A stretch of DNA of 64,000 nt, from positions 1-64,000 of the forward strand of contig NZ_JAUYAF010000063.1 of NCBI RefSeq assembly GCF_030693625.1, given 5' to 3'. Position 1 is the stretch's first letter. Each line of letters starts with the position of its first letter. A program made the position numbers and the translations under genes. The notes under the pieces are model-generated. The model did not search any database and was not told where the DNA came from. It saw nothing but the letters and a program-made list of their open reading frames with translations. Source of the stretch: Phenylobacterium sp. GTDB taxonomy: Bacteria; Pseudomonadota; Alphaproteobacteria; Caulobacterales; Caulobacteraceae. Positions 35,669 to 44,581 of this stretch are shown here, piece after piece.

Positions 35669-35905
35669 GGCGGGCTTCGATTTCTGAGGGGGTCGATGAG
35701 TCTGGCGAGTTGGAGGCATGCGGCGTCGGAGCCCGGTAGAGCTCATTGCCGCACGGCATCTGGCCAAACAGATTGATCATCGTCTCAGCTTGGAAACCCG
35801 CGAACAGGTTCGCGGAACGGCGTCATGTCTAGACGGCGATTCTGGAATTCACAACCGGGGCGCAACGAAGGTGCGCTGTGTGTGGCTTTCGCGCACGGCC
35901 ATGCC

Positions 35906-35924
35906 CCACGTCGGCAAGACGTGG
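35906..35924 (-). terminator. Short hairpin downstream of TetR gene
   Basis: CCACGTC-GGCAA-GACGTGG is a perfect 7-bp stem lying 14 bp past the TetR stop (35938). No T-run follows it on the minus strand, so it is only a possible terminator or mRNA 3'-end structure. I see no gene in the rest of 35669-35937. Confidence 0.35.
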
Positions 35925-35937
35925 TCCATATCGGCGG

Positions 35938-36534
35938 TCAGCGGGGGCGGAACAGGACCTCCAGCCCCTGGATCACGTCCTCCATCAACCCGCCCTCGGT
36001 GTCGGCGGGGTCGGCCAGCATCATCGAGGCCGCGCCATGGCCGCAGGCCCAGACCGCCAGGGCCACCTTGTGGATCAGGTCGGGGTCCCGCTCCTGCTGG
36101 TTGGGGGACTCGGCGATGGCGGTCTCGATGACGGCGAAGGCGCGGTCGCGGGCCGCGGCCACCTCGGGATCGGCCAGGGCGGCGGGATCGAACATCAGGC
36201 TGTAGAGCGCCGGTTGCCGCCGGGCGAAACCGAAATAGGCCAGGGCCGTGGCGCGGATCGGAGCGGCGGCGGCGGCCGTGGCCGCGGCGCGCAGGGCGGT
36301 CTCGAACTCGCCGAAGCCCTCGGCGGCGAGCCCGGCCAGCAGGGCCTGTTTGGAGGTGTAGTGATGATAGACCGAGCCCGGCGCGATGCCGGCCCTGGCG
36401 GCCAGGGCCCGGAGGTTCAGCTTGCCGATGCCGCCGCTTTCCAGCAGGGCGCGAGCCTCGTCCAGCAGTTGAGCCCGCAGGTTGCCAACGTGATAGCCCC
36501 GGCGCCGGGTCGCGCCTACGGACGGCCAGGGCAT
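35938..36534 (-). CDS. TetR family transcriptional regulator
   Basis: A 198-residue TetR/AcrR repressor. The N-terminal helix-turn-helix is LNLRALAARAGIAPGSVYHHYTSKQALL, seen at about residues 38-65, with the C-terminal WHG-type ligand domain starting near residue 88 (RATALAYFGFARRQPALYSLMF). It is divergent from the enoyl-CoA hydratase gene. A 17-bp palindrome at 36596-36612 lies in the shared 149-bp promoter region and is its likely operator. The inducer is probably an acyl-CoA or related compound. Confidence 0.9.
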   Translation of the reverse strand: MPWPSVGATRRRGYHVGNLRAQLLDEARALLESGGIGKLNLRALAARAGIAPGSVYHHYTSKQALLAGLAAEGFGEFETALRAAATAAAAAPIRATALAYFGFARRQPALYSLMFDPAALADPEVAAARDRAFAVIETAIAESPNQQERDPDLIHKVALAVWACGHGAASMMLADPADTEGGLMEDVIQGLEVLFRPR

Positions 36535-36595
36535 CAGCGGCCCCTTCCGTCGCGCAGGTCGGCAGAACGGCGGCGCATGCAGACTCCCGTGGCTA

Positions 36596-36612
36596 GGTGA
36601 TCATTGTTCACC
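36596..36612. promoter_or_regulatory. Likely TetR operator
   Basis: GGTGA-N7-TCACC (36596-36612, reading GGTGATCATTGTTCACC) is an inverted repeat of the spacing typical of TetR operators. It lies 62 bp upstream of the TetR start and 72 bp upstream of the enoyl-CoA hydratase start, between the two divergent genes, so both could be repressed from it. Confidence 0.6.
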
Positions 36613-36683
36613 GCCTTTCCGCCGGTTGTCGAGGCGCGATACGCGTCGCAGGTTGACGCAGCGGCTCTAGGAGGAAGACGGCC

Positions 36684-37475
36684 ATGTCGGGCGAAGTGCG
36701 GATCGAGATCGAGGCGCGGGCGGGCGGCGCCTGCGTGGCCCATGTCACCCTCGACAATGCGGGCAAGCTCAACACCCTGAACAGCGCCCTGATGAAGGAA
36801 TTCGCGGCCCGGATCGGCGCCTTGGCCAAGGATGAGCACCTCCGCGCCGTGGTGCTGACCGGGGCGGGCGACCGCGCCTTCATCGGCGGGGCGGACATCG
36901 ACGAGATGGCGGGGCTGGACCCGGGCTCCGCGCGGGCCTTCATCACCCGCGTCCACCGCTGCTGCGAGGTGCTGCGCGACCTGCCGGTCCCGGTGATCGG
37001 TCGGATCAACGGCTATACCCTGGGCGCGGGAATGGAGGTGGCCGCGGCCTGCGATCTGCGGGTCGCCGCCGACAGCGCGGTGTTCGGCATGCCCGAGGTG
37101 AAGCTGGGCATACCGTCTGTGGTGGAGGCCGCCCTCCTCCCGTCACTGGTGGGCTGGGGCCGGACGCGGCAAATGTTGTTGCTGGGCGAGACCTTCAGCG
37201 CCGCCGAGGCGGAGTCCTGGGGCTTGGTGGAAGCCGTCGTCCCGACCGAGGGCCTGGACGCCCAGGTGGAGGCCTGGCTCACGAGCCTGCTGGCCGCCGA
37301 ACCCGCCGCCGTGCGCCTGCAGAAGGCGCTGATCCGCCGTTGGGAAGACCTGCCGATGAGGGAAGCCATCGCCGCCGGGATCGGCGCCTTCGAGGCGGCC
37401 TGGACCACCGACGCGCCCGCCAGGTCCATGGCCGAGTTCCAGGCCAACCGCGCGGCGCGCCGAACTAACCGTTGA
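36684..37475 (+). CDS. Enoyl-CoA hydratase/isomerase family protein
   Basis: A 263-residue crotonase-fold protein. The oxyanion-hole segments are DRAFIGGADIDEMAG and YTLGAGMEVAAACDLRVAAD. The first catalytic Glu position reads PEVKLGIPS, as in hydratase-like members. It probably hydrates or isomerises an enoyl-CoA in a degradation pathway. It is under the divergent TetR gene, and a flavin monooxygenase starts 57 bp downstream, so the two may be co-regulated. ATG 36684 follows AGGAGGA at good spacing. Confidence 0.9.
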   Translation: MSGEVRIEIEARAGGACVAHVTLDNAGKLNTLNSALMKEFAARIGALAKDEHLRAVVLTGAGDRAFIGGADIDEMAGLDPGSARAFITRVHRCCEVLRDLPVPVIGRINGYTLGAGMEVAAACDLRVAADSAVFGMPEVKLGIPSVVEAALLPSLVGWGRTRQMLLLGETFSAAEAESWGLVEAVVPTEGLDAQVEAWLTSLLAAEPAAVRLQKALIRRWEDLPMREAIAAGIGAFEAAWTTDAPARSMAEFQANRAARRTNR

Positions 37476-37532
37476 TCACCTAGGGCGCGATCGCTAGCCT
37501 TTCCCCAACGACAGGTCGGGAACGAAAACACC

Positions 37533-38996
37533 ATGGGCGCGGACTTCAAGGTCGCCATCCTCGGCGCGGGCTTTGCTGGCCTGTGCATGGGCCTGAAACT
37601 GCAGGCCAGGGGCGAGACCGCCTTCGTGATCCTGGAGAAGGCCGACCGGGTTGGCGGCACCTGGCGGGAAAACATCTATCCCGGCAGCGGCTGCGACATC
37701 CCCAGCCACCTCTATTCCTATTCCTTCGAGCCCAATCCCGACTGGCCCGAAATCTTCTCCGCCCAGCCCGACATCCTTGCGTACATCGAAAGCGTCGTCG
37801 AAAAGCGCAAGCTTTCCAAGCACCTGAGGTTCAATGCTGAGGTGACCTCGGCGGCGTGGGACGACGACGCAGGGTTCTGGCGCATCGGTCTGGCCGACGG
37901 GAGCTCCGTCACCGCCGAAACCTTCGTCACCGCCTGGGGCCAGTTGAACCGGCCCAAGCTTCCGCCCATCGCCGGCCGTGACGACTTCGCCGGCGCCGCC
38001 TTCCACTCCGCCCAGTGGGACGGCTCCGTCGACCTCGCCGGCAAGCGCGTCGCGGTGATCGGCAACGGCGCCAGCGCCGTGCAGTTCGTCCCCGAGGTCG
38101 CCAAGGTCGCGGAATCCCTCACCCTCTTCCAGCGGTCACCCAATTGGATCGTGCCGCGCATGAACCGGCCCTACACCGCCGAGGAGAAGGCTCGTTTCCG
38201 CGCCCAGCCCGAGGTGATGGCCAAGGTGCGCGGTGACATCTTCGAGATGGCCGAGGCCCGGCTTGAGGCCAAGCGCGCCGGGACCGCGCCGGTGGAGGAG
38301 GTCCCCATCCCCCTGGCCCACCTGCACGCTCAGGTCGCCGACCCGGAGCTGCGCGCCAAGCTGACCCCCGACTATGAGATCGGCTGCAAGCGGGTGCTCA
38401 TCTCCAACGACTTCTACCCGGCCCTGACCCGGCCCAATGTCGAGCTGGTGACCGAGGCCATCGCGCGCATGACCCCGCGCGGCGTGGTGGACGCCCAGGG
38501 GATCGAACACGAGGTCGACGTGGTGATCTACGCCACCGGCTTCGAGACCCGCTCCTTCGTCGGCGACACCGGGATCACCGGCGTGGGCGGCCTGCGCCTG
38601 AGTGACGCCTGGATCGATGGGCCGGAGGCTTATCTGGGCCTGTCGGTCACCGGTTTCCCCAATCTTTTCATGCTGTACGGGCCGAACACCAACCTCGGGC
38701 ACAACTCCATCATCTTCATGATCGAGGCCCAGGCCGACTATGTGCTGCAGGCCCTGGAGGCCATCGCCCAGGCCGGGCCGCTCTCGGTGAAGCAGGAGGT
38801 CGCCGACGCCTACAACGCCGAGCTCCAGAAGGCCCTGGCCGTCACGCCCTGGGCCGGCAGCTGCACCAGCTGGTACAAGACCGCCGACGGCCGCATCCTC
38901 AACAACTGGCCCCACACCGCGCGCGCCTACGCCCAGGCTGTCGAGCGGTTCGACCTCGAGGCCTATGATGTGATGCGGGCGGTGGAGGTGGCGTAA
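37533..38996 (+). CDS. Flavin-containing (Baeyer-Villiger type) monooxygenase
   Basis: A 487-residue class B flavoprotein monooxygenase. The FAD motif is ILGAGFAGLCMGLKL, the FAD signature GGTWRENIYPGSGCD, and the NADPH motif VIGNGASAVQF. The BVMO fingerprint region reads FAGAAFHSAQWD in place of the usual FxGxxxHxxxWP/D pattern, close to it. It likely turns a ketone into an ester or oxidises N or S. It follows the enoyl-CoA hydratase on the same strand. A second, more distant enzyme of this class is at 57812-59296. Confidence 0.9.
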   Translation: MGADFKVAILGAGFAGLCMGLKLQARGETAFVILEKADRVGGTWRENIYPGSGCDIPSHLYSYSFEPNPDWPEIFSAQPDILAYIESVVEKRKLSKHLRFNAEVTSAAWDDDAGFWRIGLADGSSVTAETFVTAWGQLNRPKLPPIAGRDDFAGAAFHSAQWDGSVDLAGKRVAVIGNGASAVQFVPEVAKVAESLTLFQRSPNWIVPRMNRPYTAEEKARFRAQPEVMAKVRGDIFEMAEARLEAKRAGTAPVEEVPIPLAHLHAQVADPELRAKLTPDYEIGCKRVLISNDFYPALTRPNVELVTEAIARMTPRGVVDAQGIEHEVDVVIYATGFETRSFVGDTGITGVGGLRLSDAWIDGPEAYLGLSVTGFPNLFMLYGPNTNLGHNSIIFMIEAQADYVLQALEAIAQAGPLSVKQEVADAYNAELQKALAVTPWAGSCTSWYKTADGRILNNWPHTARAYAQAVERFDLEAYDVMRAVEVA

Positions 38997-39002
38997 CACC
39001 TT

Positions 39003-39206
39003 CCCTTCTCCCCTTGCGCGGTCGGCTCGCGCTCCGCTCTCAGGACAAAAACTGCCGTCATCCCGGGCGACCCGTAGGGGAGACCCGGGACCCAGGGGGA
39101 TTGATCGCGGCCCCTGGGTCCCGGCTCTCCGCTTCGCTACGGCCGGGATGACGTTGGAGATTTATCGGACAGGCCCATCGGCCAGCTCTCCCGCAGGGGG
39201 AGAAGG
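39003..39206. repeat. Composite nested palindromic repeat
   Basis: Three nested inverted repeats fill the 219-bp gap between two convergent genes. The outer arms are CCCTTCTCCCC (39003-39013) and GGGGAGAAGG (39197-39206). The middle arms are CGTCATCCCGG (39056-39066) and CCGGGATGACG (39143-39153). The inner arms are CCGGGACCCAGGGG (39085-39098) and CCCCTGGGTCCCGG (39111-39124). The outer arms match the repeat units at 56.1-56.3 kb and 60.3-60.5 kb, so this looks like one palindrome inserted in another. It may serve as a bidirectional terminator. Confidence 0.8.
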
Positions 39207-39215
39207 ACCACGACC

Positions 39216-41660
39216 CTAGGCCGCCGCCGAAGCGCCGCCTTCGGCTTCGTCCTCAACCTCCAGCACCGCCTGCAGGGCCGCAAACAGGCGTCCCACCTCG
39301 ATGGGCTTGGCCACGAAGCCGTCCATGCCTGCCTCGGTATATTCCGCCACCTGGTGGGCCATGGCGTTGGCGGTGAGCGCGATGATCGGGGTCCGCGCCC
39401 GGCCCTCGGCGGCTTCCCGGGTCCGGATAACGCCGGTCGCCGTGGGTCCGTCCATCTCGGGCATCTGGACGTCCATCAGAATGACGTCCCAGTCCTGTCG
39501 CGCCCAGGCCTCCACGGCCAGCGTGCCGTTCTCGACGATCACCGGGTCGACGCCGATCTGGTGCAGCAAGGTCTTGAGCACCAGTTGGTTGACGGTGTTG
39601 TCCTCGGCGGCCAGCACCCGCAGGCCGCCAACCTCCATCTCGATGGCCTCGACCACATCGGCGTCAGGCGCCGGCGGCACGTGGCTGGCCGTACTCTTGA
39701 TCAGCGGCAGGGTGACGAAGAAGGTGGAGCCCTTGCCGGGGTTGCTCTCGGCGCGGATCGCGCCGCCCATCAGCTGGGCGAGCTCCCGGCAGATGGCCAG
39801 GCCCAGGCCCGTGCCGCCGTAGCGTCGCGTGGTGGAGGCGTCGGCCTGCTCGAACTTCTGGAACAGGCTGGCCAGCCGCTCGGGCGGAATGCCTATGCCG
39901 GTGTCGGCCACGGTCAGGCGCAGGCCGTCGTCGGTGCGCGCCACACAGACCCGCACCTCCCCGCTCTCGGTGAACTTCAGGGCGTTGGAGACCAGATTGT
40001 AGAGGATCTGCCGCACCCGGGTGGAGTCACCCACATAGACGCCGCGGGCCCCGGCCTCGACGGCCAGGTCGAAGGACAGGCCCTTCTTGTTGGCGATGGC
40101 GGTAAAGGCGGCGTGAGCGCCGCGGGCCAGCTCGCTGATGTCGAACTCGGCCTCCTCCAACTCCAGCTTGCCCGCCTCGATCTTGGACAGGTCCAGCACG
40201 TCGTTGAGAATATGCAGCAGGGTCTCACCCGACTGGCGCACCACGTCCAGGCGGTCGCGCTGCAGGGTGCTCAGTTCGTCGGCGGCCATGGCCTGGGCCA
40301 TGCCCAGCACCCCGTTCAACGGGGTGCGGATCTCGTGGCTCATGGTGGCCAGGAAGGTGGACTTGGCCCGGTTGGCCATCTCGGCGTCTTCCTTGGCCTG
40401 CATCAGGGCGCGCTCGGCCGCCTTGCGCTCGGTGATGTTCTGCATCGCCCCGATCAGCCGCACCGGACGGCCTTCGCGGTCATTCACCAGACGGCAGGCG
40501 GCTGAGGTCCAGACCTCGCGGTCGTCGGCGCGGATGAGGCGGTACTCGGGACGGTAAGGCGCGCCTTCCTCGACGTGCAGCTTCCAGGCCGCCTCGACAG
40601 CGGGGCGATCGCGCGGGTCTATGGTCGCGTAGATGTCCCGGTACAGTTCCTCATAGGTCTTCTCCTCGGAGAAGAAGGTGTCCTCGGCGCCCGCCTTGAT
40701 CAGCTCGCGGCGCTGATAGTCCATCTCCCAGACGTGAATGTCGGCGATCTCCATCGCCAAGGTCAGGCGCTGTTCCGAGCGTTCCGTGGCCTCCAGGGCC
40801 TCGACCATCTTGGTGATGTTGTGGCTGGCGACGATTATGCCGGAGACCTCGCCGTCGGCGTTGCGCCACGGCACCATTTCGGCGGTCAGCCAGCGGACGG
40901 CGCCGTCGTCGAAGCGATAGGGGACCCGCTCGGCAGTGATCGTTTCGCCCGCCAGCACCCTCTCGTAGGACCCGCGCCAACGCTCGAACACCGCCGGGCG
41001 CAGTTCCATCATCGGACGTCCGGTGGCTTCGAGGGCTGAGAGACCCACCTCCTCGGCCCACCGGGGGCTACAGCCCAGGACGGTCAGATTGCGATCGGTG
41101 ATCACCAGCGAGGCGGGCATGGCCTGCACCACAGCGGCGAAGGTCGACATGATCGCGGCGCGCTCGCGCCGGCCGTGTTCGCGCGCCTTGGTGGCCTGGG
41201 CGCGATCCCATTCGTCGGCGATGAAGGCGGCCAGGTCGATCAGCCGGTTGGCCAGGCTGGCCTCATAGGGCCGCACCTCCTGGCCTGTCACGCAGAGCAC
41301 CCCGGGGATGGAGCCGTCCGCCAGGCGGATCGCGGCCGCGGCGTAGAAGCGCAGATAGGGCGGGCCGGTGACCGTATCCATGTCGCAAGATCGTGGATCG
41401 GTGCGACCGTCCTCGATCCAGAGGAACTCCCCGGTGTCGAGGCTCCATTGCACGTTGGGGGCGATGGCGTACTCGCCGCGTGGATCGCGGCTGCGCCATG
41501 CGCGGCCGTCCTTGACCAGCACGACCTGTGACTCCACCGCGCCGAACAGCGTACGCGCCAGACGCGTGGCCCGGTCGCAGACATCCTGGCTGAGATCGAG
41601 TTCGAAGGGGCGGGCCGCAGCGTCTGCGGCGACGGACTCGGGCGATCTGAACTCTGACAT
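39216..41660 (-). CDS. Cytoplasmic GAF-PAS-PAS hybrid histidine kinase
   Basis: An 814-residue kinase with no membrane segment. Domains in order: a GAF-like domain (about residues 20-165), PAS (about 170-290), PAS with PAC (about 300-420), HisKA (FLATMSHEIRTPLNGVLG), HATPase (NLVSNALKFTESG, GTGLGLAICRELA) and a receiver (VLAAEDNTVNQLVL, phospho-Asp in ILMDVQMPEMDG, switch Thr in IIALTANA, Lys in FVAKPI). It should sense a cytoplasmic small molecule or redox cue and signal through an Hpt protein. The start ATG 41660 is 125 bp from the LysR stop. Confidence 0.93.
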   Translation of the reverse strand: MSEFRSPESVAADAAARPFELDLSQDVCDRATRLARTLFGAVESQVVLVKDGRAWRSRDPRGEYAIAPNVQWSLDTGEFLWIEDGRTDPRSCDMDTVTGPPYLRFYAAAAIRLADGSIPGVLCVTGQEVRPYEASLANRLIDLAAFIADEWDRAQATKAREHGRRERAAIMSTFAAVVQAMPASLVITDRNLTVLGCSPRWAEEVGLSALEATGRPMMELRPAVFERWRGSYERVLAGETITAERVPYRFDDGAVRWLTAEMVPWRNADGEVSGIIVASHNITKMVEALEATERSEQRLTLAMEIADIHVWEMDYQRRELIKAGAEDTFFSEEKTYEELYRDIYATIDPRDRPAVEAAWKLHVEEGAPYRPEYRLIRADDREVWTSAACRLVNDREGRPVRLIGAMQNITERKAAERALMQAKEDAEMANRAKSTFLATMSHEIRTPLNGVLGMAQAMAADELSTLQRDRLDVVRQSGETLLHILNDVLDLSKIEAGKLELEEAEFDISELARGAHAAFTAIANKKGLSFDLAVEAGARGVYVGDSTRVRQILYNLVSNALKFTESGEVRVCVARTDDGLRLTVADTGIGIPPERLASLFQKFEQADASTTRRYGGTGLGLAICRELAQLMGGAIRAESNPGKGSTFFVTLPLIKSTASHVPPAPDADVVEAIEMEVGGLRVLAAEDNTVNQLVLKTLLHQIGVDPVIVENGTLAVEAWARQDWDVILMDVQMPEMDGPTATGVIRTREAAEGRARTPIIALTANAMAHQVAEYTEAGMDGFVAKPIEVGRLFAALQAVLEVEDEAEGGASAAA

Positions 41661-41785
41661 GCGCCGAACCCCCCGGTCTCTGTCTGCTTCTCAGAACAGC
41701 GGTACCGGATTTGGGTTAAGGGCGACTTTATACGGGGCGTCAAAAGACCGCGCCGCGAGGTGATTTCCCGTGTCTCTTGGGTGGG

Positions 41786-42763
41786 TTAGGCGCGCGCGCT
41801 GGCTGCTGGCCAGGACCAGCCTTCGAACTCGGCGGGATGGATGAACTCCCTGCGGAACCAGGGCCGCTCGCGGGCGTCGAAGATCGAGACTAGCCACTCG
41901 GCGACCCGGGCGACGCGCGGCGATTTCAGCGCATCGCGATGGTGGCAGAGCCACAGGGTCCCGGTGGCGAGCGGCGGGATGTCCAGCATCACCAGGTTGG
42001 AGGTCATGCGCAGGATCGCGGTGGGCACCGGACCGATGCCGGCGCCGCGCTCGATGGCGTGCAGCATGGCGGTCGAGGAGTTGACCACCAGGGACGGCGC
42101 GGCCAGCTCCATGAAGGCGCCGGTTCTGGCGTGCCATTGGCCCTTTTCGCTGACCTGCGCGGAGTGCGCGATGAAGCGATGGCCGACGGCGGCCTCCAGA
42201 CGCGTGGGGGCCCCATACGTATCGATGTAGTCCTGCGACGCGAACAGGGCGTAGTGCAGGGTGGCCAGCTCCGTGGCCGCCACATCCGGCTGGCCGCCGG
42301 GCGACGTGAGCTGGACGGACAGGTCGACGTGACCGTCCACCGGGTTTTCAGGATAGAATCCGCAGTCAAGAGCCAGGCGTATGCCCGGGTTTTCCTTCAT
42401 GAAATCCGCGAGCTTGACCCCCAACAGGAAGCCCCCGACGCCCTCCGGCGCGGCGATGGTCACCTCGCCGCTGTCATGGCGGTCGGCCTCCAGGGCCATG
42501 CGCTCGATGTCGACCGAGGCCCGCTGCATGGACAGCGCGCGGTCATAGATGCGCTCCCCGGCCCTGGTCAGGCTGACGCCGCGCAGGCCGCGGTCGAACA
42601 GCCGCACGCCCAGCCGAGTCTCCAGGTCGTCGATGCGACGGGTGATCGTGGGCTGGCTGGTCCGCAGGCGGCGCGCGGCCGCGCCGAAGCTGCCGGCCTG
42701 GGCCGCAGCGACGAAGGTCTTGATGTCGTCCCAGTCGGCGCGCCCGCCGTCGTGATTGTCCAT
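41786..42763 (-). CDS. LysR family transcriptional regulator
   Basis: A 325-residue LysR protein. The HTH is FVAAAQAGSFGAAARRLRTSQPTITRRIDDLE, seen at about residues 18-50, followed by a substrate-binding domain with VTIAAPEGVGGFLLGVKLADF. ATG 42763 is used because the upstream frame is not conserved-looking. It is divergent from a four-gene overlapping operon (42868-44829) across 104 bp. By family habit it should control that operon and itself. The inducer is unknown. Confidence 0.9.
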   Translation of the reverse strand: MDNHDGGRADWDDIKTFVAAAQAGSFGAAARRLRTSQPTITRRIDDLETRLGVRLFDRGLRGVSLTRAGERIYDRALSMQRASVDIERMALEADRHDSGEVTIAAPEGVGGFLLGVKLADFMKENPGIRLALDCGFYPENPVDGHVDLSVQLTSPGGQPDVAATELATLHYALFASQDYIDTYGAPTRLEAAVGHRFIAHSAQVSEKGQWHARTGAFMELAAPSLVVNSSTAMLHAIERGAGIGPVPTAILRMTSNLVMLDIPPLATGTLWLCHHRDALKSPRVARVAEWLVSIFDARERPWFRREFIHPAEFEGWSWPAASARA

Positions 42764-42867
42764 CCCACCCAACCCGTATCGTGGCGCCCCCATACGAACT
42801 TGGCGGCTGCACCCAGATGATCTGACGCTCTACCAAAAGACCCGTTTGCACAAGTCAGGTGACCAGG

Positions 42868-43428
42868 ATGCCGAGCGCCGCAGACACCACCAGCCGCCCG
42901 CGAGAGCACCTTGCGCGGCTGGGCCTGATGCTGGCGACCCCCGACATGATCGTCCAGGGCCGTGACATCGCGGCCCGCACCGTCTGTCCCGCCGTCGCGA
43001 CCGTGGAAACCCTGCAGGCGGTCCAGGACCTCACCGGCTGCTCCGCCTTCAGCTACCGCGACGGCGATGGCCGACTGGCCGGCGTCCTCTGCATCATTCC
43101 CCTCAACCCGGCGGCCGCGCCGACCCTGGCCGCCGGTGTGTTCGACGGCGTCGCGCCCCCTATGCCGATGGTCGCCCGGCCCACCGACCCGGTCATCGCC
43201 GTCTATGGCTGGGGCATGGCCGGGGTCACCTGGCGCGGCCGGGCCGTGGTGATGGCCGGCGCCCTGGCGATCCATCGGGAGATCTATGACACCGTCCCGC
43301 TCTATGGCCGCGCGGCCACCCCGGGCGGCGAGCGCACCCTGCTGCGCCGCATGGGCGCGCGCGCCGTGCCAGGCCCCGGCGGACTCGTCGTCTGCCCCAC
43401 CTGGACCCCCAAACGGAAGGTCGCCTGA
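42868..43428 (+). CDS. Uncharacterised protein, possibly acyltransferase-like
   Basis: A 186-residue protein without a family I can name. Its C-terminal half (WRGRAVVMAGALAIHREIYD, then LYGRAATPGGERTLLRRMGA) is laid out like the end of a GNAT fold, but the acetyl-CoA pyrophosphate loop is not recognisable. The N-terminal half includes strand-like GCSAFSYRDGDGRLAGVLCI. ATG 42868 is preceded by CAGGTGACCAGG; a GTG at 42859 is an alternative. It is first in a four-gene operon; its stop and the next start share one base (TGATG). Confidence 0.65.
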   Translation: MPSAADTTSRPREHLARLGLMLATPDMIVQGRDIAARTVCPAVATVETLQAVQDLTGCSAFSYRDGDGRLAGVLCIIPLNPAAAPTLAAGVFDGVAPPMPMVARPTDPVIAVYGWGMAGVTWRGRAVVMAGALAIHREIYDTVPLYGRAATPGGERTLLRRMGARAVPGPGGLVVCPTWTPKRKVA

Positions 43429-44060
43429 TGAACGCCAATGTCCGCATGCCCCTGGAAGCCAGGGCGCCCGCCGAGGTCGATGAGGGCCAGCTTGAGGTCG
43501 TGGTCTGCCGCACCCTGCCCGACCTGATGCAGGCCATGGCGGTGCGCGCCCTGGTCTATATGGGCGAACAGGCCTGTCCCTATGACGAGGAGTACGATGG
43601 CAACGACTTCGCCGGCGCCACCCACCTGATCCTGCGCCGCGACGGAGAGCCGATTGGAACCCTGCGCATCCGCTGGTTCGCCGACTTCGCCAAGGTGGAG
43701 CGGGTGGCTGTGCGCAAGGAGTATCGCCGCGGCCGCGCCACCCTGATGCTGATCCTGGCCGCCAAGAGGCTGGCCGAGAAGAAGAACTACCGGAAGATCC
43801 TAGGCTACGGCCAGGTGCGGCTGATCCCGTTCTGGGAGCAGTACTTCAACGCCTATGTCCGGCCCCGCCGCGACGGCTTCGTGGTCTCCGATCACGACTA
43901 TGTGGAGATGGTGGTGGAGGGCGTGCCGCCGCATGACGCCCTGAACCTGGACTCCGATCCCTACGAGCTTTTGCGCCCCGAGGGCGCCTGGAACGAGCCC
44001 GGGGTGCTGGACAAGTCCGCCGCGCGCGCCGCCAACAATCCCGGCGGGCTGTCACGATGA
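43428..44060 (+). CDS. GNAT family N-acetyltransferase
   Basis: A 210-residue GNAT protein. ALVYMGEQACPYDEEYDGND matches the alpha-1/alpha-2 region of ElaA/autoinducer-synthase-like GNATs. Then come GEPIGTLRIRWF (beta-4 strand region) and VERVAVRKEYRRGRATLMLI, whose RRGRA sits at the acetyl-CoA loop. The C-terminal 45 residues are a Pro/Asn-rich tail. The acceptor is unknown. It is second in the LysR-linked operon and overlaps the next gene by ATGA. An acyl-CoA or acyl-carrier donor is equally possible. Confidence 0.8.
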   Translation: MNANVRMPLEARAPAEVDEGQLEVVVCRTLPDLMQAMAVRALVYMGEQACPYDEEYDGNDFAGATHLILRRDGEPIGTLRIRWFADFAKVERVAVRKEYRRGRATLMLILAAKRLAEKKNYRKILGYGQVRLIPFWEQYFNAYVRPRRDGFVVSDHDYVEMVVEGVPPHDALNLDSDPYELLRPEGAWNEPGVLDKSAARAANNPGGLSR

Positions 44061-44581
44061 GGACCTACGCCCCCGACGCTTCGGCCCTGGTCTGCCTGGA
44101 TCTGCAGCGCGGACGCCTGGCCACCGAGAACGCCGCCGCCACGGTCGCCGCCTGCCGCCGGGTGCTGGAGCAGGCGCGCCGCCGGCGCTGGCCGGTGCTG
44201 CACGTCCATGCCCGGGTCGCGGGCGCGCCGATGGACCCACCGATCCCCGGCCTGGAGCCCCTGCCCAGTGAGGCGGTGTTCGTCCGCCAGGGCCCCTCGG
44301 CCTTCACCAACACAGCCTTCAGCCAGACCGCCCAGATCCTGGGCGGGCCGCTCGTGTTGATCGGCTTCCGGATGGCCGACACCGTGCTGGCCACCGCCTT
44401 CGCCGCGGCCGATCGCAACCTGGCGGTCGAGGTGGTCGATGACGCTGTGGGGGGCGACCCCGCCAGCCGCCTGGTCCTACTCAAGCCGCTTGCCGCCCTC
44501 GCTCCCCGGGCGCGGGTCACCACCTCCCGTGAGCTTTTCTTCGAGGACGCCTCGCGGTTCGCCGCGGCGAACATGCCATGA
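44057..44581 (+). CDS. Isochorismatase-fold protein with altered catalytic triad
   Basis: A 174-residue protein with the isochorismatase/cysteine-hydrolase fold. The first catalytic residue is kept (Asp15, ALVCLDLQRG). The Lys position aligns with Arg77 (VRQGPSAF). The nucleophile Cys position aligns with Thr109 (GFRMADTVLATA). The usual D-K-C triad is therefore D-R-T. It may be an isochorismatase-like enzyme that does not use a Cys, as in true isochorismatases, or a binding protein. Overlaps by ATGA with the genes on both sides show tight coupling. Confidence 0.8.
   Translation: MRTYAPDASALVCLDLQRGRLATENAAATVAACRRVLEQARRRRWPVLHVHARVAGAPMDPPIPGLEPLPSEAVFVRQGPSAFTNTAFSQTAQILGGPLVLIGFRMADTVLATAFAAADRNLAVEVVDDAVGGDPASRLVLLKPLAALAPRARVTTSRELFFEDASRFAAANMP

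Noticed and set aside
35669-35937. A possible small gene in the gap between TetR and the ABC exporter
   Set aside because: The open frames there run into the TetR gene antisense or are Arg/Pro-rich, with no ribosome-binding site. Only a weak hairpin is supported.
41716-41730. TTAA-N7-TTTA upstream of the GAF/PAS kinase as a CtrA site
   Set aside because: One half-site deviates and there is no flanking support. Chance matches of this quality are common.
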